In this document: positions 1-11,431 of the stretch, piece by piece
Layout: each line of letters begins with the position of its first letter
Position numbering within the stretch: the stretch's first letter is position 1
NCBI RefSeq assembly: GCF_002095385.1
Contig: NZ_MIPP01000006.1
Coordinates: 51,508 to 115,507, forward strand
Reading direction: 5' to 3'
Length of the DNA: 64,000 nucleotides
Origin: Pantoea eucrina
GTDB lineage: Bacteria > Pseudomonadota > Gammaproteobacteria > Enterobacterales > Enterobacteriaceae
The notes under the pieces: generated by a model
Seen by the model: the letters and a program-made list of their open reading frames with translations, nothing else
Database searches by the model: none
Told to the model about the DNA's origin: nothing
Program-made: the position numbers and the translations under genes

Positions 1-1
1 G

Positions 2-376
2 GTTATTGCCGGTACGCCTTTTACCAAAATGGCACCCGTTATTCAGCGTTTGTACGATCAGATGCTGGAACCTAAATGGGTGATCTCTATGGGTGCCTGC
101 GCTAACTCAGGCGGGATGTATGACATCTATTCTGTCGTACAGGGTGTGGATAAATTTCTGCCGGTGGATGTTTACATTCCGGGCTGCCCGCCGCGTCCGG
201 AAGCCTATATGCAGGCGCTGCTGCTGCTGCGTGAGTCGATCGGTAAAGAGCGCCGTCCACTCTCATGGGTAGTCGGTGACCAGGGTGTATATCGCGCCAA
301 CATGCAGTCTGAACGTGAAAGGAAACGTGGCGAGCGCATTGCCGTCACTAACCTGAGAACCCCGGACGAAGTGTAA
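2..376 (+). CDS. nuoB: NADH-quinone oxidoreductase subunit B (3' part)
   Basis: C-terminal 124 codons of NuoB; the 5' end lies before the window. NuoB is the peripheral-arm subunit that carries the terminal [4Fe-4S] cluster N2, next to the quinone site of complex I. The open frame runs in from the left edge. Two of the four N2-ligand cysteines are visible, in the GACANSGG and PGCPPRP segments; the CC pair would lie upstream. The C-terminus ends in NLRTPDEV, close to the E. coli form as I recall it. The segment reads GTPFTKMAP where E. coli has, from memory, GTCFTKMAP; that cysteine is not a cluster ligand. nuoC follows after a 116-bp gap. Confidence 0.97.
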   Translation, partial: VIAGTPFTKMAPVIQRLYDQMLEPKWVISMGACANSGGMYDIYSVVQGVDKFLPVDVYIPGCPPRPEAYMQALLLLRESIGKERRPLSWVVGDQGVYRANMQSERERKRGERIAVTNLRTPDEV

Positions 377-492
377 GTATCCCGTACACGGATGGAGTAA
401 CGGCCACAGCAGAAAATGACAACGTAGTGTGTGCCGCCATCCTGACGCCTTCTTTTGAGTGCCTGATAACAGGCCGGAATGGTGAGTAACGT

Positions 493-2292
493 ATGACAGA
501 TTTGACCACGCAAGATCTCGCTCAGCCAGCATGGCAAACCCGTGAGCACCTGGATGACCCGGTGATCGGCGAGCTGCGTAATCGTTTTGGGCCGGACGCC
601 TTTACTGTTCAGGCAACCCGCACCGGCATTCCTGTAGTCTGGGTAAAGCGCGAACAGCTGCTGGAAATTGTAACGTTTCTGCGCAAGCTGCCTAAGCCCT
701 ATGTCATGCTGTATGACCTGCATGGCTTTGATGAGCGTTTACGTACCCACCGCGCAGGCCTGCCTGCTGCGGATTTTTCCGTTTTCTATCATCTGCTTTC
801 TATTGAACGTAACCGCGACATTATGCTCAAGGTGGCGTTATCTGAAAACGATCTGAATGTGCCAACCATCACCACTATCTTCGCCAACGCCAACTGGTAT
901 GAGCGCGAGACCTGGGAGATGTTTGGCATTACGTTCCAGGGGCATCCTCATCTGACGCGCATTATGATGCCGCAGACCTGGGAAGGGCACCCGCTGCGTA
1001 AAGATTATCCGGCGCGCGCGACTGAGTTCGATCCCTTTACGCTGACTAAGCAGAAAGAAGATCTGGAGATGGAGTCGCTGACGTTCAAACCAGAAGAGTG
1101 GGGCATGAAACGCAGCACGGCCAATGAGGACTTTATGTTCCTTAACCTTGGCCCGAACCACCCCTCTGCGCACGGTGCTTTCCGTATCATCCTGCAGCTC
1201 GACGGTGAAGAGATTGTCGACTGCGTACCTGACGTTGGCTATCACCATCGCGGTGCCGAGAAGATGGGCGAGCGGCAGTCCTGGCACAGCTATATCCCCT
1301 ATACCGATCGTATCGAGTATCTGGGCGGCTGTGTTAATGAAATGCCTTACGTACTCGCCGTAGAGAAACTGGCCGGGATCACGGTACCAGACCGCGTTAA
1401 CGTCATTCGCGTGATGCTCTCTGAGCTGTTCCGTATCAACAGCCACCTGCTCTACATCTCAACCTTTATTCAGGACGTTGGCGCAATGACGCCAGTGTTC
1501 TTTGCGTTTACCGATCGTCAGAAAATTTATGATGTCGTGGAAGCGATTACCGGTTTCCGCATGCATCCCGCCTGGTTTCGTATCGGTGGTGTGGCGCACG
1601 ATCTGCCGAAAGGCTGGGAGCGTCTGCTGCGTGAGTTCCTCGACTGGATGCCAAAACGCCTGAAAGAGTATGACAAAGCGGCACTGCGCAACACCGTGCT
1701 GATGGGACGCTCACAGGGCGTAGCCGCTTACAATATGGATGAAGCGCTGGCGTGGGGCACAACCGGTGCGGGTCTGCGTGCAACCGGTCTCGACTTTGAC
1801 GTGCGTAAGTGGCGTCCTTATTCAGGCTACGAAAACTTCGATTTTGAAATTCCGGTTGGCGCAGGCATCAGCGATGCTTACACCCGCGTACAGCTGAAAA
1901 TGGAAGAGATGTGGCAGTCGCTGCGTATTCTGGAGCAGTGCCTGAACAACATGCCGGAAGGGCCGTTCAAAGCGGACCATCCGCTGACCACGCCGCCGCC
2001 GAAAGAGCGTACGCTGCAGCACATTGAAACCCTGATCACCCACTTCCTGCAGGTCTCCTGGGGACCGGTGATGCCCGCCAATGAATCGTTCCAGATGATT
2101 GAGGCGACGAAAGGGATCAACAGCTACTACCTGACCAGCGACGGCAGCACCATGAGCTACCGCACCCGCGTGCGCACGCCAAGCTTCCCGCACCTGCAGC
2201 AGATCCCGTCAGTGATCCGCGGCAGCCTCGTATCCGATCTCATCGTCTACCTCGGTAGTATCGATTTTGTTATGTCAGACGTGGACCGCTAA
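493..2292 (+). CDS. nuoC: NADH-quinone oxidoreductase fused subunit C/D
   Basis: 599 aa, a fusion of the 30-kDa (NuoC, about residues 1-190) and 49-kDa (NuoD, about 205-599) subunits, as in E. coli. The 49-kDa part forms the quinone-binding pocket against NuoB. The [11 protein letters not shown] motif begins near residue 217, followed by the YHHRG segment, and the protein ends with a conserved FVMSDVDR tail. The ATG start gives the expected family length (about 596-600 aa). nuoE starts 2 bp after the stop, so the two are probably translationally coupled. The CD fusion is an enteric-type complex I trait. Confidence 0.98.
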   Translation: MTDLTTQDLAQPAWQTREHLDDPVIGELRNRFGPDAFTVQATRTGIPVVWVKREQLLEIVTFLRKLPKPYVMLYDLHGFDERLRTHRAGLPAADFSVFYHLLSIERNRDIMLKVALSENDLNVPTITTIFANANWYERETWEMFGITFQGHPHLTRIMMPQTWEGHPLRKDYPARATEFDPFTLTKQKEDLEMESLTFKPEEWGMKRSTANEDFMFLNLGPNHPSAHGAFRIILQLDGEEIVDCVPDVGYHHRGAEKMGERQSWHSYIPYTDRIEYLGGCVNEMPYVLAVEKLAGITVPDRVNVIRVMLSELFRINSHLLYISTFIQDVGAMTPVFFAFTDRQKIYDVVEAITGFRMHPAWFRIGGVAHDLPKGWERLLREFLDWMPKRLKEYDKAALRNTVLMGRSQGVAAYNMDEALAWGTTGAGLRATGLDFDVRKWRPYSGYENFDFEIPVGAGISDAYTRVQLKMEEMWQSLRILEQCLNNMPEGPFKADHPLTTPPPKERTLQHIETLITHFLQVSWGPVMPANESFQMIEATKGINSYYLTSDGSTMSYRTRVRTPSFPHLQQIPSVIRGSLVSDLIVYLGSIDFVMSDVDR

Positions 2293-2294
2293 TT

Positions 2295-2810
2295 ATGCAC
2301 GATCAAAAAATTGCCATTCAAACCATCGACCCGAATGAGGTCTTTGTGCTGAGCGAGGCCGAGCACCACGCTATTGAGCATGAAAAACATCACTACGAGG
2401 ATGCGCGCGCAGCCTCAATTGAAGCGCTGAAGATCGTGCAAAAACAGCGGGGCTGGGTGCCGGATGGCGCTATTCACGCAATTGCTAATGTGCTGGGTAT
2501 TCCGGCCAGCGATGTCGAAGGCGTGGCAACGTTCTACAGCCAGATTTACCGTACGCCGGTTGGCCGTCACGTGATCCGCTACTGCGACAGCGTGGTGTGC
2601 CACATTACCGGTTATCAGGGCATTCAGGCAGCGCTGGAACAGAATCTTCATATTAAACCCGGCCAGACAACGGCAGACGGCCGCTTTACGCTGCTGCCTA
2701 CCTGCTGCCTCGGCAACTGCGATAAGGGGCCGACCATGATGGTGAATGACGATACGCACGTTCACCTGACGCCGGAAGGTATCGCCTCGCTACTGGAGCA
2801 GTATCAATGA
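2295..2810 (+). CDS. nuoE: NADH-quinone oxidoreductase subunit E
   Basis: 171 aa thioredoxin-like subunit of the NADH dehydrogenase module, carrying the [2Fe-2S] cluster N1a. The four ligand cysteines are visible as YCDSVVC (C97, C102) and TCCLGNC (C138, C142). Length is close to the enteric norm of about 166 aa; the N-terminus is a few residues longer. It starts 2 bp after nuoC, and its TGA stop overlaps the ATG of nuoF, which points to coupled translation of the two partners of the NADH-oxidising module. Confidence 0.98.
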   Translation: MHDQKIAIQTIDPNEVFVLSEAEHHAIEHEKHHYEDARAASIEALKIVQKQRGWVPDGAIHAIANVLGIPASDVEGVATFYSQIYRTPVGRHVIRYCDSVVCHITGYQGIQAALEQNLHIKPGQTTADGRFTLLPTCCLGNCDKGPTMMVNDDTHVHLTPEGIASLLEQYQ

Positions 2811-4150
2811 TGAAACCCATTATTCGTGCTGCGGAAACGCATCCGCTGACCTGGCGTCTGCGCGACGACAAACAGCCGGTCTGGCTGGAAGAGTACCGCA
2901 GCAAAAATGGCTACGCTGGCGCCGAAAAAGCGCTGAACGGCATGAGCCAGGATGAAATCGTTGCGGCGGTCAAAGACTCTGGCCTGAAAGGGCGCGGCGG
3001 TGCGGGCTTCAGCACCGGCCTGAAGTGGAGTCTGATGCCAAAAGATGAGTCCATGAATATCCGTTATCTGCTGTGTAACGCGGATGAGATGGAGCCAGGC
3101 ACCTATAAAGACCGCCTGCTGATGGAGCAGCTGCCACATCAGCTGGTGGAAGGCATGCTGATCAGTGCTTTCGCGCTAAAAGCTTATCGCGGCTACATCT
3201 TCCTGCGCGGTGAATATGTTGAAGCAGCAGAGAACCTGCGTCGCGCCATCGCCGAAGCTACAGAAGCGGGCTATCTCGGTAAAAATATTCTCGGCACCGG
3301 TTTTGATTTTGAACTGTTTGTTCACACCGGCGCGGGCCGCTATATCTGCGGTGAAGAGACGGCGCTGATCAACTCGCTGGAAGGGCGTCGTGCTAACCCG
3401 CGCTCAAAGCCACCGTTCCCGGCCAGCGCCGGCGTCTGGGGCAAGCCAACCTGCGTTAACAACGTTGAGACCCTCTCCAACGTGCCAGCTATCTTCCTGA
3501 ACGGCGTGGAGTGGTACAAAGGGCTGTCTAAAAGTGAAGATGCCGGCACCAAAATGATGGGCTTCTCCGGCCGCGTTAAAAACCCTGGCGTCTGGGAACT
3601 GCCGTTTGGCATCACCGCCCGCGAGATTCTGGAAGATTATGCCGGCGGTATGCGCGATGGCCTGAAGTTTAAGGCGTGGCAGCCAGGCGGTGCCGGAACC
3701 GATTTTCTGACCGACCAGCATCTCGATCTGCCAATGGAGTTTGCCAGCATCGGTAAAGCGGGCAGCCGTCTGGGTACGGCGCTGGCGATGGCGGTAGATC
3801 ACGAGATTAATATGGTGTCGCTGGTGCGTAACCTGGAAGAGTTTTTTGCCCGTGAGTCGTGCGGATGGTGTACGCCGTGCCGCGACGGCCTGCCGTGGAG
3901 CGTCAAGATCCTGCGCGCGCTGGAGCAGAAGCAGGGGCAGCCGGGTGATATCGAAACGCTGCTGCAGCTTTGCCGTCAGCTGGGCCCGGGTAAAACCTTC
4001 TGTGCGCATGCACCAGGCGCGGTTGAGCCTCTGCAGAGCGCAATTAAATATTTCCGTGAAGAGTTTGAAGCCGGCATTGCGCCGCAGGTGTTTGGCAATA
4101 CCCGTTCTATCGGCGGTATTCAGCCTAACCTGCTGAAAACGCGCTGGTAA
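2807..4150 (+). CDS. nuoF: NADH-quinone oxidoreductase subunit F
   Basis: 447 aa from the first ATG. A second ATG at 2810 gives 446 aa and aligns better with the E. coli numbering. NuoF binds NADH and FMN and holds cluster N3. The glycine-rich FMN/NADH segment [10 protein letters not shown] lies near residue 64. The N3 ligands appear as SCGWCTPC (first Cys at 351 or 352 by start) with the fourth Cys in TFCAHAPG. It overlaps the nuoE stop codon. A 112-bp gap with an 8-bp hairpin separates it from nuoG. Confidence 0.98.
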   Translation: MMKPIIRAAETHPLTWRLRDDKQPVWLEEYRSKNGYAGAEKALNGMSQDEIVAAVKDSGLKGRGGAGFSTGLKWSLMPKDESMNIRYLLCNADEMEPGTYKDRLLMEQLPHQLVEGMLISAFALKAYRGYIFLRGEYVEAAENLRRAIAEATEAGYLGKNILGTGFDFELFVHTGAGRYICGEETALINSLEGRRANPRSKPPFPASAGVWGKPTCVNNVETLSNVPAIFLNGVEWYKGLSKSEDAGTKMMGFSGRVKNPGVWELPFGITAREILEDYAGGMRDGLKFKAWQPGGAGTDFLTDQHLDLPMEFASIGKAGSRLGTALAMAVDHEINMVSLVRNLEEFFARESCGWCTPCRDGLPWSVKILRALEQKQGQPGDIETLLQLCRQLGPGKTFCAHAPGAVEPLQSAIKYFREEFEAGIAPQVFGNTRSIGGIQPNLLKTRW

Positions 4151-4224
4151 GCAGACCACCGTAGACGGAAGGCGCCAGACGCCAGTCCGGCTGAAAAGCG
4201 GGATAACAGAATTTGATGTTTAAC

Positions 4225-4242
4225 GCTCGTCCCCGGACGAGC
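4225..4242 (+). repeat. Perfect hairpin just upstream of nuoG
   Basis: GCTCGTCC, a two-base loop region and GGACGAGC form a perfect 8-bp inverted repeat in the nuoF-nuoG gap, ending 20 bp before the nuoG ATG. No T-run follows, so it is more likely an mRNA structure affecting nuoG translation or transcript stability than a terminator (inference). Confidence 0.5.
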
Positions 4243-4262
4243 CTTACGGAAGCATGTTCACT

Positions 4263-6986
4263 ATGGCTACAATCCATGTAGACGGTAAAGAATATGATGT
4301 GAACGGAGCGGACAACCTGCTACAGGCGTGTCTCTCTCTGGGCCTTGATATTCCCTATTTTTGCTGGCATCCGGCGCTCGGCAGCGTAGGCGCCTGCCGC
4401 CAGTGTGCGGTGAAGCAATTCCAGAATGCCGAAGATACCCGCGGCCGCCTCGTTATGTCCTGCATGACACCGGCATCGGATGGCACTTTTATCTCTATTG
4501 ATGATGGCGAAGCGAAAGAGTTTCGTGAAAGCGTCGTAGAGTGGCTGATGACGAACCATCCGCACGACTGCCCGGTCTGCGAAGAGGGCGGTAACTGTCA
4601 TCTGCAGGATATGACGGTAATGACGGGCCACAGCTTCCGTCGTTATCGCTTTACCAAGCGCACGCACCAGAATCAGGATCTTGGTCCGTTTATCTCCCAT
4701 GAGATGAACCGCTGTATCGCCTGCTATCGCTGCGTTCGCTATTACAAAGATTATGCTGACGCCAAAGATCTGGGCGTCTATGGCGCACACGATAACGTCT
4801 ACTTTGGTCGTCCGGAAGATGGCACGCTGGAGAGCGAATTTTCGGGTAACCTGGTTGAGATCTGCCCGACTGGCGTGTTTACCGATAAAACGCACTCTGA
4901 GCGCTATAACCGTAAATGGGATATGCAGTTTGCGCCCAGCATCTGCCAGCAGTGCAGCGTCGGCTGTAACACCAGTCCTGGCGAGCGCTATGGCGAGCTG
5001 CGTCGTATTGAAAACCGTTATAACGGCACGGTAAACCACTACTTCCTCTGCGATCGCGGTCGTTTTGGCTATGGCTATGTCAACCGCAAAGATCGCCCGC
5101 GTCACCCGCATCAGCTGCGCGGCAGCGATACGATTACGCTGAACGCAGAGCAGGCGGTTAACGCTGCGGCTGACATGCTGCGTCAGGCGAAACGCGTGAT
5201 CGGTATCGGCTCACCCCGTGCCAGCATCGAGAGCAACTTTGCCCTGCGTGAGCTGGTGGGTGCCGGCAACTTCTCAACCGGTATGCCGGCAGGAGAGCAG
5301 GCGCGTGTTGAACTGATGCTGAACGTGCTGCAGAACAGCGGTATCTATACGCCTTCACTGCGCGAAATGGAAAGTTACGATGCCGTGCTGGTGCTGGGCG
5401 AAGATCTGACGCAGGTGGGCGCGCGCGTCGCGCTGTCAGTGCGCCAGGCCGTAAAAGGCAAAGCACGCGAGATGGCAGCCGCGCAGAAAGTTGCAGACTG
5501 GCAGATCGCCGCCATCCTGAATATCGGTCAGCATGCGAAACATCCGCTGTTTGTCACTAACGTCGATGAAACTCGTCTGGATGATATTGCGGCGTGGAGC
5601 TATCGCGCCCCGGTAGAAGATCAGGCGCGCCTCGGGTTTGCCATCGCCAGCGCGCTGGATGAGAGCGCACCCGCGGTAAGTGATATCGATAAGTCACTTA
5701 GCAGCAAAATTGATGTGGTAGTACAGGCGCTGGCAGGGGCGAAAAAGCCGCTGATTATCTCCGGCACCCACTCCGGCACGACCGCGATGATTGAGGCGGC
5801 TGCAAACGTGGCGAAAGCGCTGAAAGCCCGCGGTGCCGACGTAGGGATCACCCTGCTGGCCGGCGCGGCTAATAGCATGGGCCTGGGCATGATGGGCGGT
5901 CACTCGCTGGATGCGGCGCTGGATCAGCTGACAAACGGCGAAGCGGATGCGCTGGTAGTGCTGGAGAACGATCTCTATCGCCACGCGCCGAAAGCCCGCG
6001 TCGACGCTGCGCTACAGAAGGCGTCAGGCGTGATTGTAGTTGACCACCAGCGGACCGCCACGCTGGAGAAAGCCGGTATGGTGCTCTCCGCGGCCAGCTT
6101 CGCTGAAAGTGATGGCACCTCAATCAACCATGAAGGTCGCGCGCAGCGCTTCTTCCAGGTTTACGATCCCGCTTACTATGACAACAGCATTGTGATGCTG
6201 GAAAGCTGGCGCTGGCTGCATTCGCTGCACAGCGCGCTGGAGAGCCGTCATATCGACTGGACGCAGCTGGATCACGTGATTGATGCGGCGATTATTGCGC
6301 TGCCGCAGCTGAAAGGCATCAAAGATGCGGCACCGGATGCCAGCTTCCGCATTCGCGGTCAGAAGCTGGCGCGTTCACCGCATCGCGCCAGCGGTCGTAC
6401 TGCCGCCCGCGCCAATATCAGCGTACATGAGCCACGTCAGCCGCAGGATAAAGACACTATGTTTGCCTTCTCAATGGAAGGGAACAACCAGCCTGAAGCA
6501 CCGCGCTCGCAGATCCCCTTTGCCTGGGCGCCGGGCTGGAACTCACCGCAGGCGTGGAACAAATTCCAGGATGAAGTTGGCGGCAAACTGCGGAATGGCG
6601 ATCCGGGTGTCCGGCTGTTTGAAGCGGGCGAAGGCTCACTGCCGTGGTTTAGCAACGTGCCGGAGCGGTTTGCCAGCGGCAGCCATTTCCGCGTTGCGCC
6701 TTACTACCGGCTGTTTGGCAGTGAAGAGATGACGCAGCGCTCTCCGACGTTCCAGAAGCGTATGGTGCCGGCTGAGCTGGTGATTAACCCAACGGATGCA
6801 GAGAAGCTTGGCGTCAATCACGGCGCTGCCGCAGAGCTGGTTTGCGCCGGCGAAACACTGCGCCTGCCGGTACGCTTCTCCGCTTTCCTGCAGCCGGGTC
6901 AGATTGGTCTGCCGCTCGGCATGCCGGGTGTGCCGCCGTTCCTTGCGCATGCGCAAATTGATCAACTGCAGGAGGCTGCGCAATGA
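4263..6986 (+). CDS. nuoG: NADH-quinone oxidoreductase subunit G
   Basis: 907 aa with the ATG at 4263 (an in-frame ATG three codons upstream is possible). This is the large iron-sulfur subunit of the NADH module. With this start the N-terminal ferredoxin cysteines fall at C34, C45 and C48, as in E. coli, followed by the [12 protein letters not shown] segment, the [12 protein letters not shown] [4Fe-4S] cluster motif and the extra cluster motif CQQCSVGC seen in enteric NuoG. The rest is a molybdopterin-oxidoreductase-like fold without cofactor. The last ~100 residues diverge from E. coli, as is usual for this part. The stop overlaps the nuoH start. Confidence 0.98.
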   Translation: MATIHVDGKEYDVNGADNLLQACLSLGLDIPYFCWHPALGSVGACRQCAVKQFQNAEDTRGRLVMSCMTPASDGTFISIDDGEAKEFRESVVEWLMTNHPHDCPVCEEGGNCHLQDMTVMTGHSFRRYRFTKRTHQNQDLGPFISHEMNRCIACYRCVRYYKDYADAKDLGVYGAHDNVYFGRPEDGTLESEFSGNLVEICPTGVFTDKTHSERYNRKWDMQFAPSICQQCSVGCNTSPGERYGELRRIENRYNGTVNHYFLCDRGRFGYGYVNRKDRPRHPHQLRGSDTITLNAEQAVNAAADMLRQAKRVIGIGSPRASIESNFALRELVGAGNFSTGMPAGEQARVELMLNVLQNSGIYTPSLREMESYDAVLVLGEDLTQVGARVALSVRQAVKGKAREMAAAQKVADWQIAAILNIGQHAKHPLFVTNVDETRLDDIAAWSYRAPVEDQARLGFAIASALDESAPAVSDIDKSLSSKIDVVVQALAGAKKPLIISGTHSGTTAMIEAAANVAKALKARGADVGITLLAGAANSMGLGMMGGHSLDAALDQLTNGEADALVVLENDLYRHAPKARVDAALQKASGVIVVDHQRTATLEKAGMVLSAASFAESDGTSINHEGRAQRFFQVYDPAYYDNSIVMLESWRWLHSLHSALESRHIDWTQLDHVIDAAIIALPQLKGIKDAAPDASFRIRGQKLARSPHRASGRTAARANISVHEPRQPQDKDTMFAFSMEGNNQPEAPRSQIPFAWAPGWNSPQAWNKFQDEVGGKLRNGDPGVRLFEAGEGSLPWFSNVPERFASGSHFRVAPYYRLFGSEEMTQRSPTFQKRMVPAELVINPTDAEKLGVNHGAAAELVCAGETLRLPVRFSAFLQPGQIGLPLGMPGVPPFLAHAQIDQLQEAAQ

Positions 6987-7960
6987 GCTGGCTGACATCG
7001 GACGTTATCGACATCATTCTGCAGGTGGTTAAGGCGATTGTAATTTTGCTGGTCGTGGTAGCCTGCGGGGCGTTCATGAGCTTTGCCGAGCGTCGTTTGC
7101 TCGGCTTATGGCAGAACCGCTACGGACCTAACCGTGTCGGCTGGGGCGGTTCACTCCAGCTGGCGGCGGATATGATCAAAATGTTCTTTAAAGAGGACTG
7201 GGTACCGCCGTTTACCGACCGCTTCATCTTTACTCTGGCACCGGTTATTGCTTTTGTATCGCTGCTGCTGGCCTTTGCGATTGTACCGGTTTCACCCACC
7301 TGGATGGTCACGGATCTGAACATCGGTCTGCTGTTCTTCCTGATGATGGCGGGTCTGGCCGTCTACGCCGTGCTGTTTGCCGGCTGGTCGAGTAACAACA
7401 AATACTCGCTGCTGGGTGCGATGCGTGCCTCTGCGCAGACGCTGAGCTATGAGGTGTTTCTTGGCCTGTCGCTGATGGGCGTAGTGGCGCAGGCGGGATC
7501 GTTTAACCTGAATGCGATTGTTGAAAACCAGACGCACCTCTGGAACATCATTCCGCAGTTCTTTGGCTTTGTGACCTTCTGTATTGCCGGGGTAGCGGTG
7601 TGTCACCGTCATCCGTTTGACCAGCCGGAAGCGGAACAGGAGCTGGCTGACGGTTACCATATTGAATATGCCGGTATGAAGTTCGGTCTGTTCTTTGTGG
7701 GTGAATATGTCGCCATTACCACGGTTTCCGCGCTGATTGTCACGCTGTTCTTTGGCGGCTGGCATGGACCTTTCCTGCCGCCATTCATCTGGTTCGCCCT
7801 GAAAACGGCGTTCTTCATGGTGATGTTTATCCTGATCCGTGCTGCGCTGCCGCGTCCACGCTATGACCAGGTGCTGTCGTTCGGCTGGAAAGTTTGTCTG
7901 CCGTTGACGCTGTTGAACCTGCTGGCGACCGCCGCAGTGATTCTGTACAACGCGCAGTAA
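6983..7960 (+). CDS. nuoH: NADH-quinone oxidoreductase subunit H
   Basis: 325 aa, the exact enteric length. This membrane subunit joins the hydrophilic and membrane arms and forms the quinone-entry chamber. About eight hydrophobic segments are visible; the conserved loop [18 protein letters not shown] lies near the N-terminus and the acidic [13 protein letters not shown] loop in the middle. The ATG overlaps the nuoG stop (ATGA). nuoI follows after 11 bp. Confidence 0.98.
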   Translation: MSWLTSDVIDIILQVVKAIVILLVVVACGAFMSFAERRLLGLWQNRYGPNRVGWGGSLQLAADMIKMFFKEDWVPPFTDRFIFTLAPVIAFVSLLLAFAIVPVSPTWMVTDLNIGLLFFLMMAGLAVYAVLFAGWSSNNKYSLLGAMRASAQTLSYEVFLGLSLMGVVAQAGSFNLNAIVENQTHLWNIIPQFFGFVTFCIAGVAVCHRHPFDQPEAEQELADGYHIEYAGMKFGLFFVGEYVAITTVSALIVTLFFGGWHGPFLPPFIWFALKTAFFMVMFILIRAALPRPRYDQVLSFGWKVCLPLTLLNLLATAAVILYNAQ

Positions 7961-7971
7961 GGGGTATTGAG

Positions 7972-8514
7972 ATGACATTAAAAGATATTGTCGTTGGCTT
8001 CGGCACGACAGTGCGCAGTATCTGGATGATCGGCATGCACGCCTTTGCCAAACGCGAAACGCAGATGTATCCGGAAGAGCCGGTCTATCTGCCGCCGCGC
8101 TATCGTGGTCGCATTGTGCTGACGCGCGATCCTGACGGTGAAGAGCGCTGCGTTGCCTGTAACCTCTGCGCAGTAGCCTGCCCGGTCGGCTGTATCTCGC
8201 TGCAGAAAGCAGAGACGCAGGATGGCCGCTGGTATCCGGAATTCTTTCGCATCAACTTTTCACGCTGCATTTTTTGTGGCCTGTGTGAAGAAGCCTGTCC
8301 GACCACTGCGATTCAGCTGACCCCTGATTTTGAGCTGGGTGAGTTTAAGCGTCAGGACCTGGTGTATGAGAAGCAGGATCTGCTGATCTCGGGACCCGGC
8401 AAATACCCGGAATACAATTTCTATCGTATGGCGGGTATGGCGATCGACGGAAAAGAGAAGGGCGACGCGGAAAACGAAGCCAAACCGATCGACGTCAAAG
8501 GGTTACTACCTTAA
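7972..8514 (+). CDS. nuoI: NADH-quinone oxidoreductase subunit I
   Basis: 180 aa from the ATG at 7972; the reading frame is open further upstream into nuoH, but [11 protein letters not shown] is the family start and is preceded by a purine-rich site (AAGGGG). It carries clusters N6a and N6b: two ferredoxin motifs, [12 protein letters not shown] and [12 protein letters not shown], are complete. It passes electrons from NuoG to NuoB. nuoJ begins 10 bp after the stop. Confidence 0.98.
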   Translation: MTLKDIVVGFGTTVRSIWMIGMHAFAKRETQMYPEEPVYLPPRYRGRIVLTRDPDGEERCVACNLCAVACPVGCISLQKAETQDGRWYPEFFRINFSRCIFCGLCEEACPTTAIQLTPDFELGEFKRQDLVYEKQDLLISGPGKYPEYNFYRMAGMAIDGKEKGDAENEAKPIDVKGLLP

Positions 8515-8524
8515 GGAGCCAGGT

Positions 8525-9076
8525 ATGGAATTTGCGTTTTATCTTTGCGGACTGGTGGCGGTGCTGACGACGCTGCGCGTTATCACGCATACGAACCCGG
8601 TACACGCGCTGCTGTACCTGATTGTTTCGCTGCTGTCGATTGCCGGCGCGTTTTTTGCCATGGGTGCCTACTTTGCAGGCGCGCTGGAAATTATCGTATA
8701 CGCCGGTGCCATTATGGTGCTGTTTGTGTTTGTGGTGATGATGCTTAATCTCGGCAAGCAGCAGCAGGAGCAGGAACGCGAGTGGCTTAAGCCCTCGCTC
8801 TGGGTGGGACCCGGCATCGTTTCAGCGCTGCTGCTGGTGGTGATGGTTTACGCTATTCTCACCGCCACCGATCAGGGTATTGATGGCACGGTTATCGATG
8901 CAAAAGCGGTCGGTATCAGCCTGTTTGGCCCGTATGTTCTGGCAGTTGAGCTGGCTTCAATGCTGCTGCTGGCAGGCCTGGTGGTGGCCTTCCATATCGG
9001 TCGCGACGATCGTCACGCTGAAGTGATGAGCCATCGCGTCACGGATGCGGCATCCAATAAGGAGGGACAGGCATGA
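8525..9076 (+). CDS. nuoJ: NADH-quinone oxidoreductase subunit J
   Basis: 183 aa membrane subunit with about five transmembrane helices, including the conserved segment [20 protein letters not shown], part of the helix with a pi-bulge in complex I structures. It starts after a good site (AAGGAG) 10 bp past nuoI. Its stop overlaps the nuoK start by four bases. Confidence 0.97.
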   Translation: MEFAFYLCGLVAVLTTLRVITHTNPVHALLYLIVSLLSIAGAFFAMGAYFAGALEIIVYAGAIMVLFVFVVMMLNLGKQQQEQEREWLKPSLWVGPGIVSALLLVVMVYAILTATDQGIDGTVIDAKAVGISLFGPYVLAVELASMLLLAGLVVAFHIGRDDRHAEVMSHRVTDAASNKEGQA

Positions 9077-9375
9077 TCCCATTACAACATGGCCTGATTC
9101 TGGCTGCGGTGCTCTTTGTTCTCGGCCTGACCTCGCTGGTGCTGCGCCGTAATCTGCTCTTTATGCTGATTGGTCTGGAGATCATGATCAACGCCGCAGC
9201 GCTGGCGCTGGTGGTAGCGGGCAGCTATTGGGGACAGGCAGATGGTCAGGTGATGTATATCCTGGCAATCAGCCTTGCGGCAGCGGAAGCGAGTATTGGC
9301 CTGGCTCTGCTGCTGCAGCTCTATCGTCGTCGTCAGACGCTGAACATTGACACAGTGAGCGAGATGCGCGGATGA
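9073..9375 (+). CDS. nuoK: NADH-quinone oxidoreductase subunit K
   Basis: 100 aa, the usual length. Small antiporter-related membrane subunit with three predicted transmembrane helices. The two conserved membrane glutamates of the family are present in [12 protein letters not shown] and [14 protein letters not shown]. It overlaps both nuoJ (upstream) and nuoL (downstream) by 4 bp, so J-K-L are tightly coupled. Confidence 0.97.
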   Translation: MIPLQHGLILAAVLFVLGLTSLVLRRNLLFMLIGLEIMINAAALALVVAGSYWGQADGQVMYILAISLAAAEASIGLALLLQLYRRRQTLNIDTVSEMRG

Positions 9376-11207
9376 ATCTTCTCTATTTAACTGTACTGTT
9401 TCCGCTAATTGGCTTTTTGCTGTTAGCGTTTTCCCGGGGCCGCTGGTCGGAGAACCTGTCAGCCGCTGTCGGAATGGGGTCGGTCGGTCTTTCAGCCCTG
9501 ACCACGCTCTATGCGGGCATGGAGTTTTTCAGTCAGGGGCAACAGCCGTTTACGCAGGCATTGTGGACCTGGATGCAGGTTGGCAACTTTGACATTAAAG
9601 TGAACCTGGTGCTGGATGGCCTGTCGCTGACCATGCTCTCTGTCGTCACCGGCGTCGGCTTCTTTATCCATATGTTCGCCTCCTGGTATATGCGTGGTGA
9701 AGAGGGCTATTCGCGCTTCTTCGCCTATACCAACCTGTTTATCGCCAGCATGGTAGTACTGGTTCTGGCTGATAACCTGATGCTGATGTACCTCGGCTGG
9801 GAAGGGGTAGGGCTCTGCTCCTATCTGCTGATCGGCTTCTACTACAGCAATCCGGACAACGGCAAAGCGGCCATGAAAGCCTTTATCATCACCCGCGTGG
9901 GCGATGTGTTCCTGGCCTTTGCGCTGTTTATTCTCTACAACGAACTCGGCACGCTGAACTTCCGCGAGCTGATGGCGCTGGCACCGGCACACTTTGCCGC
10001 CGACAACAGCATGCTGCAGTGGGCGACCCTGATGCTGCTGGGTGGCGCGGTAGGTAAATCGGCTCAGCTGCCGCTGCAGACCTGGCTGGCGGATGCGATG
10101 GCGGGTCCGACGCCGGTTTCAGCGCTGATCCATGCGGCAACCATGGTAACGGCGGGCGTCTATCTGATCGCCCGTACCCACGGCCTGTTCCTGCTGACGC
10201 CTGACGTTCTGCACCTGGTGGGCATTGTCGGGGCTATCACGCTGGTACTGGCGGGCTTTGCTGCGCTGGTTCAGACCGATATCAAGCGCGTCCTGGCTTA
10301 CTCAACCATGAGTCAGATTGGCTACATGTTTCTGGCGCTGGGCGTGCAGGCGTGGGATGCGGCGATTTTCCATCTGATGACGCACGCATTCTTTAAAGCG
10401 CTGCTGTTCCTCTCGTCTGGCTCCGTTATTCTGGCGTGCCATCATGAGCAGAACATCTTCAAAATGGGTGGCCTGCGCAAGAGCATTCCGCTGGTTTATG
10501 CCTGCTTCCTGGTGGGCGGTGCCGCGCTGGCTGCGCTGCCGCTTATTACCGCAGGCTTCTACAGTAAAGATGAGATCCTGTTTGGTGCGCTGGCTAATGG
10601 TCACATCAATCTGATGGTTGCCGGTCTGGTCGGGGCATTCCTTACCTCTATCTATACCTTCCGCATGATCTTTATCGTGTTCCACGGCGAAGAGAAGATC
10701 CACGCGCATGCCGGTAAAGGCATTACCCATCATCTGCCGCTGATTGTGCTGCTGATTCTCTCCACCTTCATTGGCGCGCTGATAACGCCTCCGCTGGCAG
10801 GCGTACTGCCGGAAAATGAATTTGGTGAAAACGGCAAAATGGCACTGGAGATCGCCTCAGGCCTGGTCGCTGTCAGCGGTATTCTGATTGCTGCTGCACT
10901 CTGGCTGGGCAAGCGTCAGCTGGTGACCCGCGTAGCCAACAGCGCACCGGGCCGCTTCTTCGGCACCTGGTGGTTTGCCGCGTGGGGCTTTGACTGGCTG
11001 TATGACAAAGTCTTTGTCAAACCCTATCTCGGTATCGCCTGGCTGCTGCAGCGCGATCCGCTGAACTCACTGATGAACCTGCCTGCGCTGCTGTCGCGTA
11101 TTGGTAATAAAGGTCTGGTTGTCAGCGAGAACGGGTACCTGCGCTGGTATGTTGCCTCCATGAGTGTGGGTGCCGTTGTGGTGCTTGCCCTGATGCTGGT
11201 GATGTAA
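9372..11207 (+). CDS. nuoL: NADH-quinone oxidoreductase subunit L
   Basis: 611 aa (E. coli about 613). It is the distal proton-translocating, Mrp-antiporter-like subunit, with some 16 transmembrane helices and the long lateral amphipathic helix near the C-terminus. Conserved segments include [18 protein letters not shown] (essential Glu), [17 protein letters not shown] and [15 protein letters not shown]. It overlaps nuoK by 4 bp. A 224-bp gap, unusually long for this operon, separates it from nuoM. Confidence 0.98.
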   Translation: MNLLYLTVLFPLIGFLLLAFSRGRWSENLSAAVGMGSVGLSALTTLYAGMEFFSQGQQPFTQALWTWMQVGNFDIKVNLVLDGLSLTMLSVVTGVGFFIHMFASWYMRGEEGYSRFFAYTNLFIASMVVLVLADNLMLMYLGWEGVGLCSYLLIGFYYSNPDNGKAAMKAFIITRVGDVFLAFALFILYNELGTLNFRELMALAPAHFAADNSMLQWATLMLLGGAVGKSAQLPLQTWLADAMAGPTPVSALIHAATMVTAGVYLIARTHGLFLLTPDVLHLVGIVGAITLVLAGFAALVQTDIKRVLAYSTMSQIGYMFLALGVQAWDAAIFHLMTHAFFKALLFLSSGSVILACHHEQNIFKMGGLRKSIPLVYACFLVGGAALAALPLITAGFYSKDEILFGALANGHINLMVAGLVGAFLTSIYTFRMIFIVFHGEEKIHAHAGKGITHHLPLIVLLILSTFIGALITPPLAGVLPENEFGENGKMALEIASGLVAVSGILIAAALWLGKRQLVTRVANSAPGRFFGTWWFAAWGFDWLYDKVFVKPYLGIAWLLQRDPLNSLMNLPALLSRIGNKGLVVSENGYLRWYVASMSVGAVVVLALMLVM

Positions 11208-11302
11208 AGATTGATGGGCTTGGAAGAGAAGATGACAGAAACTGCTTCTCTTCCTGATAGCGAATGTGAAAATTGCCTGAATGACGAAGCGTAATCGGCG
11301 CA

Positions 11303-11387
11303 GCCCGTTTCGTTATCGCCAGCGCACAGCAACCGGAGCGTACTGATGTACGTAAGGATTGCAGGCACTGCCGGAAACGAAACGGGC
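11303..11387 (+). repeat. Nested inverted repeat in the nuoL-nuoM gap
   Basis: An outer perfect 12-bp inverted repeat (GCCCGTTTCGTT at 11303-11314 with AACGAAACGGGC at 11376-11387) encloses a weaker middle pairing and a perfect 5-bp inner hairpin, CGTAC-TGAT-GTACG (11339-11352). The transcript would fold into one long imperfect stem of about 85 nt. It looks like an interspersed enteric intergenic repeat that can form a structured mRNA element (inference). It ends 45 bp before the nuoM start. Confidence 0.6.
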
Positions 11388-11431
11388 AAGCAGGATAGCT
11401 CGAAACCAGGTTAAAAAAAGGGAAGTATGCC

